Below are positions 1 to 9,600 of a DNA stretch of 64,000 bases, piece by piece (the first letter of the stretch is position 1; each line of letters starts with the position of its first letter). Origin of the DNA: SVQP01 sp045603085 (GTDB lineage Bacteria; Bacillota; Clostridia; Oscillospirales; CAG-272); NCBI GenBank assembly GCA_045603085.1, contig JAZULL010000132.1, forward strand, positions 27,651 to 91,650, in the 5' to 3' direction. The notes beneath the pieces are model-generated. The model made no database searches. It was not told the origin of the DNA and worked only from the letters and a program-made list of their open reading frames with translations. Both the position numbers and the translations under genes were made by a program.

Positions 1-2670
1 GGTGGAGTCATAGAAGCCCCAAGGCGAGATGATCATGCATAGCTTGATGGTGTCCCCTGCCTTGAGCGTGACGTTGCCAAGATCCAACGACAGGCTGTAC
101 TTGGAATTCTGTCCCACCACGACAAAGCCGGCATCACTCGTCTTGCCGCCGATATTGATCTCGGAATCATAGATCACAAAGCCGATATTGACGTTATTAT
201 TGACAAAGGAGTCTGCAGTCGTTGCCAGATCGTACAGCGCTACGTAGGGGCACTGATCACCCAGCTTGATGACCTCGGGAGTGGCAGAGGCATTGACCTT
301 GCCGCTCACGGGCTTGTTATTCTCGCCAAGATAGCCGATCTTTGTATAAGTGCCTGCATAGCCCTCAAACGAATAGAACGAGAAATCCTTGGCAAAATCC
401 GCAACCGTGACGTCCTCAAGAATTTCATAATTGATCTCGTAGTAGGCGCGAAGCTCATCGGTCTCGGGCAGCTCTACGTGGTTGTAAGAAACCTTGATAC
501 GGCCGTCGTCCGAAATATAGTCCATTTTGACGTCGGTGTATACGGGACCCGAGGAATCTATGTCGTTGTGATAGTTCTCGGTTGCAGAATATTTACCGTT
601 TGCATCGGTGTACTGCAGGAAATACTGGAAGCCGCCGTGCGTGTGCTGGGGCTGATTTCCGTATCCCGCGCCCTCGGGCAGCTCAAACCAATACGGCATG
701 GACATGGAACGGAAGTCGGGCAGCGTCCACAGATCACGTGCGCCGTACCAAGGGGAGATACAGCTGGTTTCGGTCGTACCCAGCGAGAGGTGATAATAAG
801 GCCAGAAATACTGGATCGAGGAGAGCTGCTTGAGCGGCACCTGACCCCAGTTCATGTAAAGGTTGAGCACCGTGACCTTGCAGGTCTCGCCTGCCTTGAC
901 GGTCAGTGGGAAATAGGTCTCGCTGTAGGACGCGTCGCCCGCATCAAAGATCGGCTCTTCGTTCTCGCCCTTGAAATTCTTGCAGATCATGGTGGGAATG
1001 GGCAAGAGCATCTGATTTTCATCCAGAATCAGCGCGTTTTCGCCGCAACCGCCCGTAAAGTAGGTGTAAACGTAGATATTTCGGTCGCTACCGTCGCCCT
1101 TGAAGGATACGTCGCAGGAATAATGTCTGTTCTGCTCGGTAAAGAAGGGCTCGTTAAAGCCCGAGCCGCCGATCTCAAACTTGTATGCACCGCGCAGGGC
1201 ATCATAGCCGAGATAGGTATCGCCACCGACAGCCTCCAAGGGGTGTCTTTCGGCCTCTGCCGCAGCCACAAATGCGTCAAAGCTGTGGTTTTCATCAGTA
1301 TAGAGGCGGTGACCCATGTAAAAATCATTGACAGGGGTCTGAGAGTTGGGGGTCAGTTTGCCACCTTCGGGGCAGGAGGTCTGGGTGACGGTATAGACGC
1401 CGTCAGAGAGCGTTACCTCCAGCTTGCCGCTGGTCTCATGCGCCGGCAGGATATAGCCGAACACACCCGCATCCTTAATATCAAAGCCGACGTATTCGCA
1501 AGTGGACCAATCCACGCCGTCAAGCGAGTCGTGCGTGCCCTTTGCATCCTTGACGATCAGAGAGCTGACCGTGTCGGCAGCGATCTCGGTCACCATACCC
1601 AAGGTCTCGATGCCGCTTACCGGTGCGGTAGCAACAAAATGAAGCACCTGATTGAGCTTATCCGAATAGGTATGGAATGTTCTGTCCAGCAAAACGGCAG
1701 GAGCATCCGAGCTGACCTTGACGCCCTTGATATCCTTGATCTCAACCGTCTCACCCGACGTACCGATATCGAAGCGGAAGCCGGTGACCTTGCCTGTATA
1801 GTCGGTCACGCCGTCCAGCATCACCGTATACGTCTGCCATTCGCCGTTAGCCGACATGCTGAATTTGACCTGCTGATCGGCATTATGAGAGGAGTACGAG
1901 CCTGCCACAAGGTACAGCTGTCCCTCGGTGGAATTGGTGCATTTGACCGAGAACTGCAATGCATTGTATTCGGTAGCCTCAAAGCTCAGTCGGGAGTTGT
2001 TTTTATCCGCAAGCAGATATACGTATGGATCCATGCCACCTGCTACGTAGGAGATCAGACCGTCGGCAGTCGTAGTCAGACCTTCCACGTCGTTGCCACG
2101 CACGTTGCTCTTTTTATAAGAAAGCTCATGCGTTGCGCTGATCTGCGCGCCACCCATAAAATTCTGATCAAGCAGATGGATATCATAATAATAGTAGCCT
2201 AAGCGATAAATATTGGCGCGCGCCGAGGCAGTAGTATCGGAAGCATAGTAAACCTTTCCATCCTCCATTTTGATAAACGCGTCCATGGTATTTTGCAAGT
2301 AAGCATTCCCCGATGCACTTTTGATCGCACCTACCTTGGGGCCTTGCGCGGCAGACAGCACGTAATCAAGGCTCATGTTGCCGTTGATGATGCGATATCC
2401 CGTGCGCGCGGCATCGGAATAATACGCCTGCACCGCGCCCGCCTGCCGGTTGGCATACATGATGGAATCGGCATACGGTCCCTCGATCACGGGCTCAACC
2501 CATTCGGGATCCTGACCGGGATTTTGTTCTGTTCCCTGTTCGGTCCCATCCGTGGTATCGGTGGGATCCTTTTCGGGGTCCTGATTTCTGTTGCGGCAGG
2601 ACGACAGGCCGCCGCCAACAAGCAACAGCGACATGCAAAGTCCAAGCGTAAGGATGCGGGTGTACTTCAT
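1..2670 (-). CDS. Large secreted lipoprotein, 3' end outside window
   Basis: The minus-strand frame is open from an ATG at 2670 to the window edge (890 codons) and continues beyond it. The start has an AAAGGGG ribosome site. An in-frame ATG further upstream contains that site, so it is rejected. The N terminus is a lipoprotein signal: K3/R5, a hydrophobic stretch, then the lipobox L22-S-S-C25, so the mature protein should be lipid-anchored by Cys25 on the outer face of the membrane. An Asp/Thr/Glu/Gly/Pro-rich linker follows, then a long beta-rich region full of Tyr, Gly and Asn. I recognise no catalytic motif. Carbohydrate-binding or adhesin-like modules are possible. It has its own promoter and sits beyond the terminator of the oxidoreductase gene. 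The large plus-strand reading frame over it is antisense shadow. Confidence 0.8.
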   Translation of the reverse strand, partial: MKYTRILTLGLCMSLLLVGGGLSSCRNRNQDPEKDPTDTTDGTEQGTEQNPGQDPEWVEPVIEGPYADSIMYANRQAGAVQAYYSDAARTGYRIINGNMSLDYVLSAAQGPKVGAIKSASGNAYLQNTMDAFIKMEDGKVYYASDTTASARANIYRLGYYYYDIHLLDQNFMGGAQISATHELSYKKSNVRGNDVEGLTTTADGLISYVAGGMDPYVYLLADKNNSRLSFEATEYNALQFSVKCTNSTEGQLYLVAGSYSSHNADQQVKFSMSANGEWQTYTVMLDGVTDYTGKVTGFRFDIGTSGETVEIKDIKGVKVSSDAPAVLLDRTFHTYSDKLNQVLHFVATAPVSGIETLGMVTEIAADTVSSLIVKDAKGTHDSLDGVDWSTCEYVGFDIKDAGVFGYILPAHETSGKLEVTLSDGVYTVTQTSCPEGGKLTPNSQTPVNDFYMGHRLYTDENHSFDAFVAAAEAERHPLEAVGGDTYLGYDALRGAYKFEIGGSGFNEPFFTEQNRHYSCDVSFKGDGSDRNIYVYTYFTGGCGENALILDENQMLLPIPTMICKNFKGENEEPIFDAGDASYSETYFPLTVKAGETCKVTVLNLYMNWGQVPLKQLSSIQYFWPYYHLSLGTTETSCISPWYGARDLWTLPDFRSMSMPYWFELPEGAGYGNQPQHTHGGFQYFLQYTDANGKYSATENYHNDIDSSGPVYTDVKMDYISDDGRIKVSYNHVELPETDELRAYYEINYEILEDVTVADFAKDFSFYSFEGYAGTYTKIGYLGENNKPVSGKVNASATPEVIKLGDQCPYVALYDLATTADSFVNNNVNIGFVIYDSEINIGGKTSDAGFVVVGQNSKYSLSLDLGNVTLKAGDTIKLCMIISPWGFYDST

Positions 2671-2709
2671 AATGGTATCCCCTTTCATAAAAATCAATGT
2701 GTTACCTAT

Positions 2710-2739
2710 ATTTTACATGATACCGCATATAAATGTCAA
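2710..2739 (-). promoter_or_regulatory. Sigma-A promoter of the lipoprotein gene
   Basis: Read on the minus strand: TTGACA (2739-2734), 18-bp spacer, TAAAAT (2715-2710). It lies about 40 bp upstream of the lipoprotein ATG. Confidence 0.7.
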
Positions 2740-2820
2740 TCGGTTATGAGGATTTCGTGCAATATCGGCGTTTTTACCAATCCCTTTTGATGCTTGGTTT
2801 TATTTCACTATGGCACTTCA

Positions 2821-2853
2821 AGAAAGCCCCACGGCCAAACGTCGGCCGTGGGG
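2821..2853 (-). terminator. Intrinsic terminator after the oxidoreductase gene
   Basis: A perfect 10-bp GC-rich stem (2827-2836 with 2844-2853, CCCCACGGCC and its complement) with a 7-nt loop, followed on the minus strand by CTTTCTT. It starts 7 bp after the stop codon of the oxidoreductase gene. Confidence 0.8.
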
Positions 2854-2860
2854 TATCGTA

Positions 2861-3814
2861 TTATTTGGATGCGTAGACCTCTCTGATGGTATCAATGACA
2901 GCTTCCAGCTCGCCCGGCTGAACCATTTCGGGCATCTTGCCCTCCTTAACACAGTCAACGAAGTAGCGCAGCTCATTGTAGTAGCCGTCCGACTGCGGCA
3001 CGTAGCAGCCTTCCTCGATATTGCTGGCCGTGTTCATATCCTCGCATGTCCAGTCTTCCTTGTAGATCTTAAGACCCATGCCGTTGAATTCCAGCACGGC
3101 GTGCTCAAACTGCATGCGGAAGGTGGCTGCGAACTGTACGGGGGCGTGGAACCATGCCGCCTCGCAGGCTATGCGCGCCTCGTCGAAGCGATATACCGTG
3201 TGCATATAGTCCATGCCGTGGAAAACGTGCTCGATCTCGGGCTTGCCCATGGTATAGATCAGGAAATCCAGGTCGTGGATATGCAGATCAAAAGGAACCA
3301 TGCCGCTGCGGCTGGCATCCTGCATCCAGTTATCCCAGCTGACCGTGGGGATCGCACCGATACGCGTCATGGTACCGCTGACCAGCTTGCCAAAGCGGCC
3401 GCTGTCCATACAATCCTTGAGATATACGTATTCCGGCCACCAGCGCAGCACCTGCGCCACCATAAAGCACTTGCCGTTGTCCTTCGCCGCGCCGTAAACG
3501 CGCGCTACGTCCTCTCTCTTAAGCGAGATCGGCTTTTCCGAGACAACGTGAATACCGCGGGAGAGTGCCTTGACCGCGTAATCGGCATGCATATACGTAG
3601 GCAGGGTGATATCCAGAATGTCGATCTGCTCGTTTGCCAGCATCTCGTCAAAATCCGTGTATTTCTTTGCGGTGATCTGGCCGTCATAGCGGTCCATCAT
3701 TTCGGGGCGAATGTCGCAGATCGCAACAAGCTCCACGTCCTCCATGCGATTCCATGCGGAAACGTGTACCGGGCTGATGCCGCCCATACCAATCTCGGCT
3801 ACTTTGAGTTTCAT
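2861..3814 (-). CDS. Gfo/Idh/MocA-family NAD(P)-dependent oxidoreductase
   Basis: Encodes 317 aa, the usual length for this family of sugar and cyclitol dehydrogenases. The N terminus is a Rossmann fold with a glycine-rich turn (EIGMGGISPVHVSAW). The family signature EKPISL, which holds the catalytic Lys, is clear, as is a later WDNWMQDASRSG segment with DLHIHDLDF, where His/Asp residues usually sit in the active site. The start is ATG 3814 with an AAAGGA site; a longer frame from 3913 lacks one and runs through the promoter. The gene is a single transcription unit between its own promoter and terminator. The enzyme is cytosolic; its substrate cannot be told from sequence. Confidence 0.9.
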   Translation of the reverse strand: MKLKVAEIGMGGISPVHVSAWNRMEDVELVAICDIRPEMMDRYDGQITAKKYTDFDEMLANEQIDILDITLPTYMHADYAVKALSRGIHVVSEKPISLKREDVARVYGAAKDNGKCFMVAQVLRWWPEYVYLKDCMDSGRFGKLVSGTMTRIGAIPTVSWDNWMQDASRSGMVPFDLHIHDLDFLIYTMGKPEIEHVFHGMDYMHTVYRFDEARIACEAAWFHAPVQFAATFRMQFEHAVLEFNGMGLKIYKEDWTCEDMNTASNIEEGCYVPQSDGYYNELRYFVDCVKEGKMPEMVQPGELEAVIDTIREVYASK

Positions 3815-3872
3815 AATTGTAGTTCCTTTCCAAATTGCGGGATCAAAGCTCCGCGTTTTATTGTCAAAAAAC

Positions 3873-3901
3873 AGTATATCACAATTTGTTTGCAATGTCA
3901 A
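3873..3901 (-). promoter_or_regulatory. Sigma-A promoter of the oxidoreductase gene
   Basis: Minus strand: TTGACA (3901-3896), 17-bp spacer, TATACT (3878-3873), about 60 bp upstream of the start codon. Confidence 0.8.
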
Positions 3902-4010
3902 TTGATCGGACAAGTGTTCTTATAAATTTATCTCGTTTTGAATCAAATTATGCCAATTTGCATTTCGGGGTGAGTGTACCTTGCCATTGATTGCAGGTTG
4001 TATTATAATT

Positions 4011-4090
4011 AGTAGCCGTACGGGAGTCGAACCGAATTGCCCGACGGCGATGAATTTTCGCACCTTTTGGCGCGCTTTTACTCGCAAGAT
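4011..4090. repeat. Partial copy of the MITE-like element found at 5256-5536
   Basis: About 80 bp align with the left end of the element at 5256-5536. Shared stretches include the TAGCCG...GAG...CGA terminal motif, GGCG, and CTCGCAAGAT followed by AGTA. Only one end is present here; no matching inverted end was found nearby. Read on the minus strand the terminal motif (GGTTCGACTCC) resembles a tRNA T-arm. Confidence 0.55.
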
Positions 4091-4139
4091 AGTACGGAAA
4101 TATGATTATCAAATTGCAAGTACAACATGGAGGTGGATT

Positions 4140-4433
4140 ATGGCTGTAATGAAAAGTAGCGACGGAAACGATCTGATGCTGGACTGTCGCTGTGGATGCT
4201 GCAGCGGACTGAGATTCAAGATCGATAAGTATTCTGATGACGGTTATGGATTAATCACCTATACCAGCGGAAACTTCTACACAGAGCAGGATCATACAGT
4301 CTGGGCTGTATGGAAAAAGAAGATCAGGAAGATCTGGCGGATTCTCCGAGGCAAGGACTATTGCTATAGCGAGGTATTGCTGAGCAAGTGCGAGATGGAG
4401 GAATTCAAGGAGTATCTGCTGAGTCTGGAGTGA
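4140..4433 (+). CDS. Small Cys-rich protein of unknown function (phage/plasmid style)
   Basis: Encodes 97 aa from ATG 4140, with a GGAGGTGG ribosome site 5 bp upstream. It is one of only two plus-strand genes I accept in the window. The N-terminal part has CRCGCC, a compact Cys cluster that could bind metal. The middle is basic and aromatic (WKKKIRKIWRILRG) and the end is acidic. The pattern recalls small accessory proteins seen in clostridial phages and plasmids, but I cannot name a family. It follows directly after the partial MITE copy, so it may have arrived with mobile DNA. Confidence 0.6.
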   Translation: MAVMKSSDGNDLMLDCRCGCCSGLRFKIDKYSDDGYGLITYTSGNFYTEQDHTVWAVWKKKIRKIWRILRGKDYCYSEVLLSKCEMEEFKEYLLSLE

Positions 4434-4466
4434 TTGGACAACGGCAAAAAATACCGCTTCGTTTTT

Positions 4467-4662
4467 GGCGTGATACTCTTAACGGTGTATCACGCCAGTT
4501 CTATTCGCCTGTGGCGAGTGATATTGCTGACGCAGTTATATTCGGCATATGCCGAGTGGTATTCGCTTCGCGAGTTTCAGGGCGAATGGAATATCACTGA
4601 AGCCGCAAGGCTTCAATATCACTATTGCGCAAGCAATAATATCACTCTTTGCGAGAGCAAAG
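4467..4662. repeat. Array of short hairpins with tetraloops
   Basis: A run of about seven inverted repeats separated by variants of ATATCACT. Clear stems are 4467-4476/4487-4496 (10 bp), 4541-4555 (TCGGC/GCCGA), 4600-4615 (GAAGCC-GCAA-GGCTTC), 4623-4638 (TATTGC-GCAA-GCAATA) and 4647-4662 (CTTTGC-GAGA-GCAAAG). The last three have GNRA tetraloops on the plus strand. It starts after the stop of the 97-aa gene and ends at a terminator, so it would be a structured 3' UTR or a REP-like repeat. Confidence 0.65.
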
Positions 4663-4680
4663 AATATCACTAAAAAACAG

Positions 4681-4730
4681 AGAAGAGAGAGTTCACGAAA
4701 TTTTGTAACCGTGTTACTCTCTCTTCTGCT
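4681..4730 (+). terminator. Terminator-like hairpin
   Basis: A 12-bp perfect stem (4681-4692 with 4715-4726), followed by GCTTTT on the plus strand. It closes the transcript of the 97-aa gene and its hairpin array. Confidence 0.6.
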
Positions 4731-4834
4731 TTTATTGCCAGTTTCGCATTTGTTTAACAAACGCATCGGGCGATTCCCATACCCTTATTTTATTTCTCCG
4801 ATAAGGACAACAGCCATTATACGAAGCGGTATTT

Positions 4835-4978
4835 TTATATTCTGACCGTTGCCATTCCGTCCTCTGCATAGGCGATACGGTTGCCGCGCGCATTCAGCGC
4901 ATCCACGTATGCAAGATATGCCTCCTTGGAGTCAAAGAGCGGCTTGAATAATCTTTTCCATATCCACACCAACCTTAT
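4835..4978 (-). pseudogene. C-terminal coding remnant, parent unknown
   Basis: An open stretch on the minus strand without a start codon encodes about 47 residues (including KPLFDSKEAYLAYVDALNAR) and ends with a TAA at 4837-4835. The composition looks protein-like and unlike the surrounding repeats. I cannot assign a family. It lies just downstream of the broken SseB-like gene and may be left over from a neighbour. Confidence 0.35.
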
Positions 4979-5004
4979 TTATAGTATGCATTGCATTCTC
5001 TTGA

Positions 5005-6238
5005 TCAATACCTGAGCGATCTTGGCGTGATGCGGATGCGCGGCGGAATCACAACGTAATCACTGTACGGATCGATCACCACGCCCCAATAATGGGTATA
5101 AGGATTGGAATCTATCGATTGCATCATGTCTTTCAAGGTCCCCTTGATAATGACGTGTTGCATACCGTTCAGCTCCAAATAACTCTGACACGCCTCAAGC
5201 GTGGTAAACGCAGTCTGATAATCACCCGGAAACTGCTCGTTTTTCATCGCGTTGCTATAGCCGAAGAGAGCCGAGCTCATACGCCCTGCGGCGAGCAATT
5301 TCCGCATCTTTCGGCGTGCTTTAGCTCGCAAGATTAGTATCTTGCTTCGCAAAATCCCACCAAAATCTATCAAAAATTGCAACGCCGGAGGGTGCTTCGC
5401 AGTTTTGAGTGAGCAAATATTTGGCAGATGCAAAGAGAATTTTTGAAGCAATATAAGATATTGCGAGAAATTTATCTGTAGCAGGTGCGAATATTTGCCT
5501 CTCAAAACCGTGTGAGTTCGACTCTCTTCGGCTATACCACTTTCCATTTTCCCTTTGTGTGAATGGCACAAAATAATACAGCGTCTTTCTGTAATTGAGG
5601 TCAACAAATTCCTGAATCCCGATCTGCTGGGAAATAGCCAGATCAATTGTTTCCGCCCAGACTTGATCGGGTGACTTAAAACGATCACGCCATCCACCGC
5701 GCTGTCGAAGGTGCAGATCCCCGCCCTCGGCCAGAGGCTTCCACTTGCGCCATATCAATTGCTCGGGATCGATCAGCGTGTTTTTGATGTAACGGATGCG
5801 GCGGTCATCCCCATCTCTCTCCATATCAAAAACAATTTGAAACCGCCCTCCCTCAATCTCGGTCAGGTCATACCAAAACGGTGCGCAGAAATGGAAGATT
5901 GCAAACTTTTTTGCGTCAAGATCGATCACCAAAACAAAACGCTTGCCATAACGGTACAAGGCTTTGAGGAACAACAGCTTGCCGTCCTTGCTGAATTTGG
6001 CGTACGGTTCGAAGTTAACGTACGGAATATGCAACAGCAGCTCCGGATTTTCCTTGTTTTGAAAGATCGCGCAAAAGCCGAGATAATACATCATACTAAC
6101 CTCGGTGACAGAATAAATCAAGCATGCGCGCGACTCGTCCCCGGACTCGGTCAGATAGTCTTTACAATCCTTCATCACCTCGCGATTTTCCCATCGCGGC
6201 AAGCTTTCAAAGTCATATTCCCAACCCGCAATATTCAT
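5005..6238 (-). pseudogene. SseB-like gene split by a MITE-like insertion
   Basis: The gene starts at ATG 6238 (GAGGA site) and reads about 235 codons up to 5537. The insertion then shifts the frame, and the original frame resumes at 5255 and ends at a TGA (5007-5005). Removing 277 bp (element plus one TATA copy) restores one frame of 318 codons through the join GKW-YS-NAMKNEQ. The C-terminal part (LYYFVPFTQ... then GVVIDPYSDYVVIPP) resembles the SseB domain (PF07179-like), where such GI/VV-DPxxxxVVxP endings are typical. The N-terminal ~190 residues are unassigned. The allele should be null or give a truncated protein. The perfect promoter upstream suggests the break is recent. Confidence 0.7.
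5256..5536. mobile_element. 273-bp MITE-like element with TATA target duplication
   Basis: The ends are inverted repeats: TATAGCCGAAGAGAG at 5256-5270 and its complement at 5522-5536. The match continues inward to about 27 bp with three mismatches. The element proper (5260-5532) is flanked by a direct TATA (5256-5259 and 5533-5536). Deleting element plus one TATA rejoins the host gene in frame. No transposase is encoded, so it must have been moved in trans. The inner edge of the termini (GAGTTCGACTCTC) looks like a tRNA T-arm. A partial relative lies at 4011-4090. Confidence 0.75.
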
Positions 6239-6273
6239 AAATACTTATCCTCATCGCATCAATCATTGCTTTC

Positions 6274-6302
6274 ATTATAGCACACGCACCTCTTGCTGTC
6301 AA
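6274..6302 (-). promoter_or_regulatory. Perfect consensus promoter of the broken SseB-like gene
   Basis: Minus strand: TTGACA (6302-6297), 17-bp spacer, TATAAT (6279-6274). It lies 36 bp upstream of the start codon. Confidence 0.8.
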
Positions 6303-6324
6303 GTTGACAGACTAATACGCACAA

Positions 6325-6509
6325 TCACGGCGAAGGCGTGTATGGAATCCGCAGCTTGCCTGCGGTATGTAATTGCACCGAAGGTGCGTATGGAATCAAA
6401 CCGCAGGTTGTCGAAATAATGCACGCTTGCGCGTGATACCATGCGCGACTGCGTCGTATTTCCATACATTGCGCAAGCGCGCTGATGACATGCCAAGCCT
6501 GCGGCTTGG
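6325..6509. repeat. Second hairpin array, downstream of the 2034-aa gene
   Basis: Six to seven short inverted repeats, among them 6325-6339 (UUCG-type loop on the minus strand), 6350-6366, 6371-6387, 6423-6436 (CACGC-GCAA-GCGTG on the minus strand) and 6492-6509. They are spaced by TATGGAAT-like linkers. The array lies beyond the terminator of the 2034-aa gene and before the promoter at 6274-6302. It resembles the array at 4467-4662 in form but not in linker sequence. Confidence 0.6.
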
Positions 6510-6511
6510 AT

Positions 6512-6546
6512 AGAAAAAAGCAGGTCAATGACCTGCTTTTTTCTTG
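6512..6546 (-). terminator. Intrinsic terminator after the 2034-aa gene
   Basis: A strong stem (6514-6525 with 6531-6542: AAAAAAGCAGGT and its complement), giving T runs on both strands. It is about 85 bp beyond the stop of the 2034-aa gene. A GGAGAGCCAAG stretch directly before it on the minus strand resembles a tRNA 3' end. Confidence 0.8.
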
Positions 6547-6627
6547 GCTCTCCTTTGAGAGTGTAAGTTGAACCGCGTGATACAGTCGCTATGCAAAATA
6601 ACGCTTGTTTTTGCGGTGTTATCAATA

Positions 6628-9600
6628 TTACACCTTTTTCTTACGGATGACCAACAAATAGACCGCTACACCGCCACCGATCAGTGCTGCCGCAACGATC
6701 GCTACGATCCAGACCCACGTGTAGCTTGCGGGAGTGGGATCATTCGGATCATCGGGTACCGTATCGGGAGCAGTATCGGGTTCCGTGTCGGCGCCCGTAT
6801 CGGTAGTATCGGTATCCTTCTCCAATACGTCTTTGCAAGCACATACACCTTCGACCCAGTCATGCTCTACCGTCAGGATATAGCTTACGCTTGCCTCTAA
6901 ATACTCGTCGGTCTGTGCCGCCGTGACGGTAATGGTGACCTGCCCTGCCTTGTGCGCGGTGATCCTGCCTGTCGCAGCATCTACAGACGCGATAGTGGGA
7001 TCACTGCTGCTGTACGTTACAGCACCCTTTGCACTGACCGGGCGAGCATCCAGCACCTGCGTGCAGGTTGCCTTGCGTTCTGATAGGTCGATCTCGATGG
7101 TCTGCTCCTGCTTTTCGGGAATGTCCGGAGCCTTTGCCTTGACCGTCAGCACATAGTACGCGCTGGTCTGCCCATACTCACCGATCGCTTCGACCACAGC
7201 GGCGACGGTAGTTGTTCCGGCGCCGATGATGGTGACCTTGCCGTTCTGATCAACCGTAGCCACGCTCTCATCCGAGCTGTGGTAAGTGATCCGGCTGCCC
7301 TCTACCGCGCCAGAAACAGTCATGGTAAAGTCCTCATCGCCTTCGGTCTTTTCTACCGAGGTGCTTTCAAAGGCAATGCTCTGCAGCTTCACATCCTCAC
7401 CTACGCCTACGATCACGCCTGCGTTCAAGGACTCCACACTTGCCGATATCATCGCGTGCGCATTCTCATCAATGCCTGTTACAACGCCTCTTTGATCAAC
7501 GCTTACGTTGCCCGAGATGCTTGTTACAGACCAAATAATGCGGTTTGCCATATAACTATCGGGATTGACGGTTATCATCTTTCCCTTACTCATCAATGCC
7601 ATCGTCAACTGCTTACCCTCATGTTCCTCGGTCAGCTGCGAAATTGGCTGTCCGTCAAGCAGTATGATCGCACGCAGACCATCCTTTCCAAGAAGCTCGT
7701 TGGTCAACGTCAGGCTGATCTCGCGGCTCTCGTTGCCAAGGAAATTGGTTGCCTTGACAGTGATAGACTGATATGCTGCAGAGATATCCATATCCAGCGT
7801 AACCGTGAAGCTGCCGTTGGTGTCTGCGACAACCTTGACAGGCTCGCCTTCAAGCGTAACGGTGATCTGTGCATTCGGATCAGTGATACCGCTTACACAT
7901 ATCTGCTCGCCAAAGAAGCTGCCGTTGCCCGGAGAGGACAGCATCAGCACGGGAGAGGTTGCACGAACCGTAAAGGTATAGATGCAATCAAAGGCATCGC
8001 CCTGCGCATCCTCACCGCGAAGCACCAGCTTGTGTCCGCCTTCGCTCAAACCTTCCAAGTAAATGGAATCTCCCTCAAATGCGATCCAATCATCCTCGCT
8101 TGTATTGAGATCGCCGCCGTCATCCAGCATATACTTGAGATTTTTCAGTGTTTCATCGCTTGTAATTTGAATAGTCACGTCACTCTTGCCTACGTAGTCC
8201 GCACCGTCAACGGTCACCTTGCCTTGTGCTGTCATAGACACGGTGGGTTTCACAGCCTCAAGCATCACAACGCCGTCACTCAGGATCTCCTCGGAGGGCA
8301 GATATACACCCTCTTCAACCTCTTTATAGGTGCGGATGCCTGCCACGTAGGTTTTTCCTGCCATGAGTCCATAAGTGATGGTTTGTGCTTCGAACATGGG
8401 CGCATCCGCGCCCTCTTGGGTGTAAGCATCCACCGTCGAGGTGTACTGACCGCCCAAGGTCAGCGTGGTCTGCCCCTTATCCATGAGCACGTCGCTGTAC
8501 ACGGTGGGAGCCAGGCTTCCATCCTCGCCAAGCTCGTATACCGTCACCAGATATCCGTCAAAATCGCCTGCAGGAGCGGTAACGGCTACGTCAACGGTGT
8601 AATCACCGCCAAGTGCGATCCCGTTCAAGGTGGGCTTTTCGGGCGTGTTGGGATTTTCGTATGCAAAGTTTTCAAGGGAGACAATGGGATTGGAGGTCAT
8701 GTCGGCGGTTGAGCCTACCGCTGTGACGGTATAGCTTCCGCTCGGCATATTCTCCGGGTACACAAGGGTCACATTCCGGTTTGCCGCGCCCTCGTAGATC
8801 ACGTATCTGCTGCCATCCTCGGCAATCGCATAGATCACAAGACCGTCAAGTCCGGAAACGTCACCCACAAGCTCAGCCTCCGTGCCGTTGACGCTGATGC
8901 TGTCAAGGCCGGGCAGACGGGGCATGCCGTATACGGTCGCATCAGAGATCAAAGTGGTCGTAACGGAAATCTCCTTATCAAAGCAATCCGCATCGGTCAC
9001 AGTAAAGGAGATATACGCAGTTTGGGACTGCTCGTCGTAAGTAATTCTCGCGTTTGCGTCTGCATTGTCGGGGTGGTCAAGTGCCTTGGAGTCATCCACC
9101 CACACTAAGGGGTAGGATTCTCCATCGCACACGACAGCAAAGCCTTCCTTTGCTTGCTGCATAGAGGATGCATAAATGCTGACGCTGATCAGCGCGTCCT
9201 CCTGCCCTGCCAGAGCGCCGTCAAGGGTAAAGGTATGCTGTGTCTGTGCTTCGTTGGTTGTGATAGCGGTATCACTCAAGCCGTTCTCGCTAGCCGCAAG
9301 CGACATGTAAAGCGTTCTGCCTGTGGCTGCATCTGTAGCCACGGCGCTGCGAAGTCTTGCATAAGGGCTGACGGTCGGCTCGGGAGCGTCGTATTTGCCA
9401 AGGCCGAACTCCACGTCACCGCCCCAATAGTAGGTAACGCCTGCGTCAATGCCTATGACGTGTATCGCGCCCCAGACGCGCTCCTGATTCACTCCCAGGT
9501 CTGCGCTACCCACGTTGGTATTGCCAATGGCGGGAATCCAAGCAGGGATCTTGATGCCCGCTGTTACGTAGCCTTCCCAGAAGAAGCCCTCGTCAAGCTC

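Noticed and set aside
478..2202. Long plus-strand frame of 574 codons
   Set aside because: Antisense shadow of the lipoprotein gene: no ribosome site, no domain, and the minus frame has a signal peptide, promoter and start site.
4467..4662. CRISPR array
   Set aside because: Stems differ in sequence, linkers are 8-10 bp, there are no uniform spacers and no cas genes in the window.
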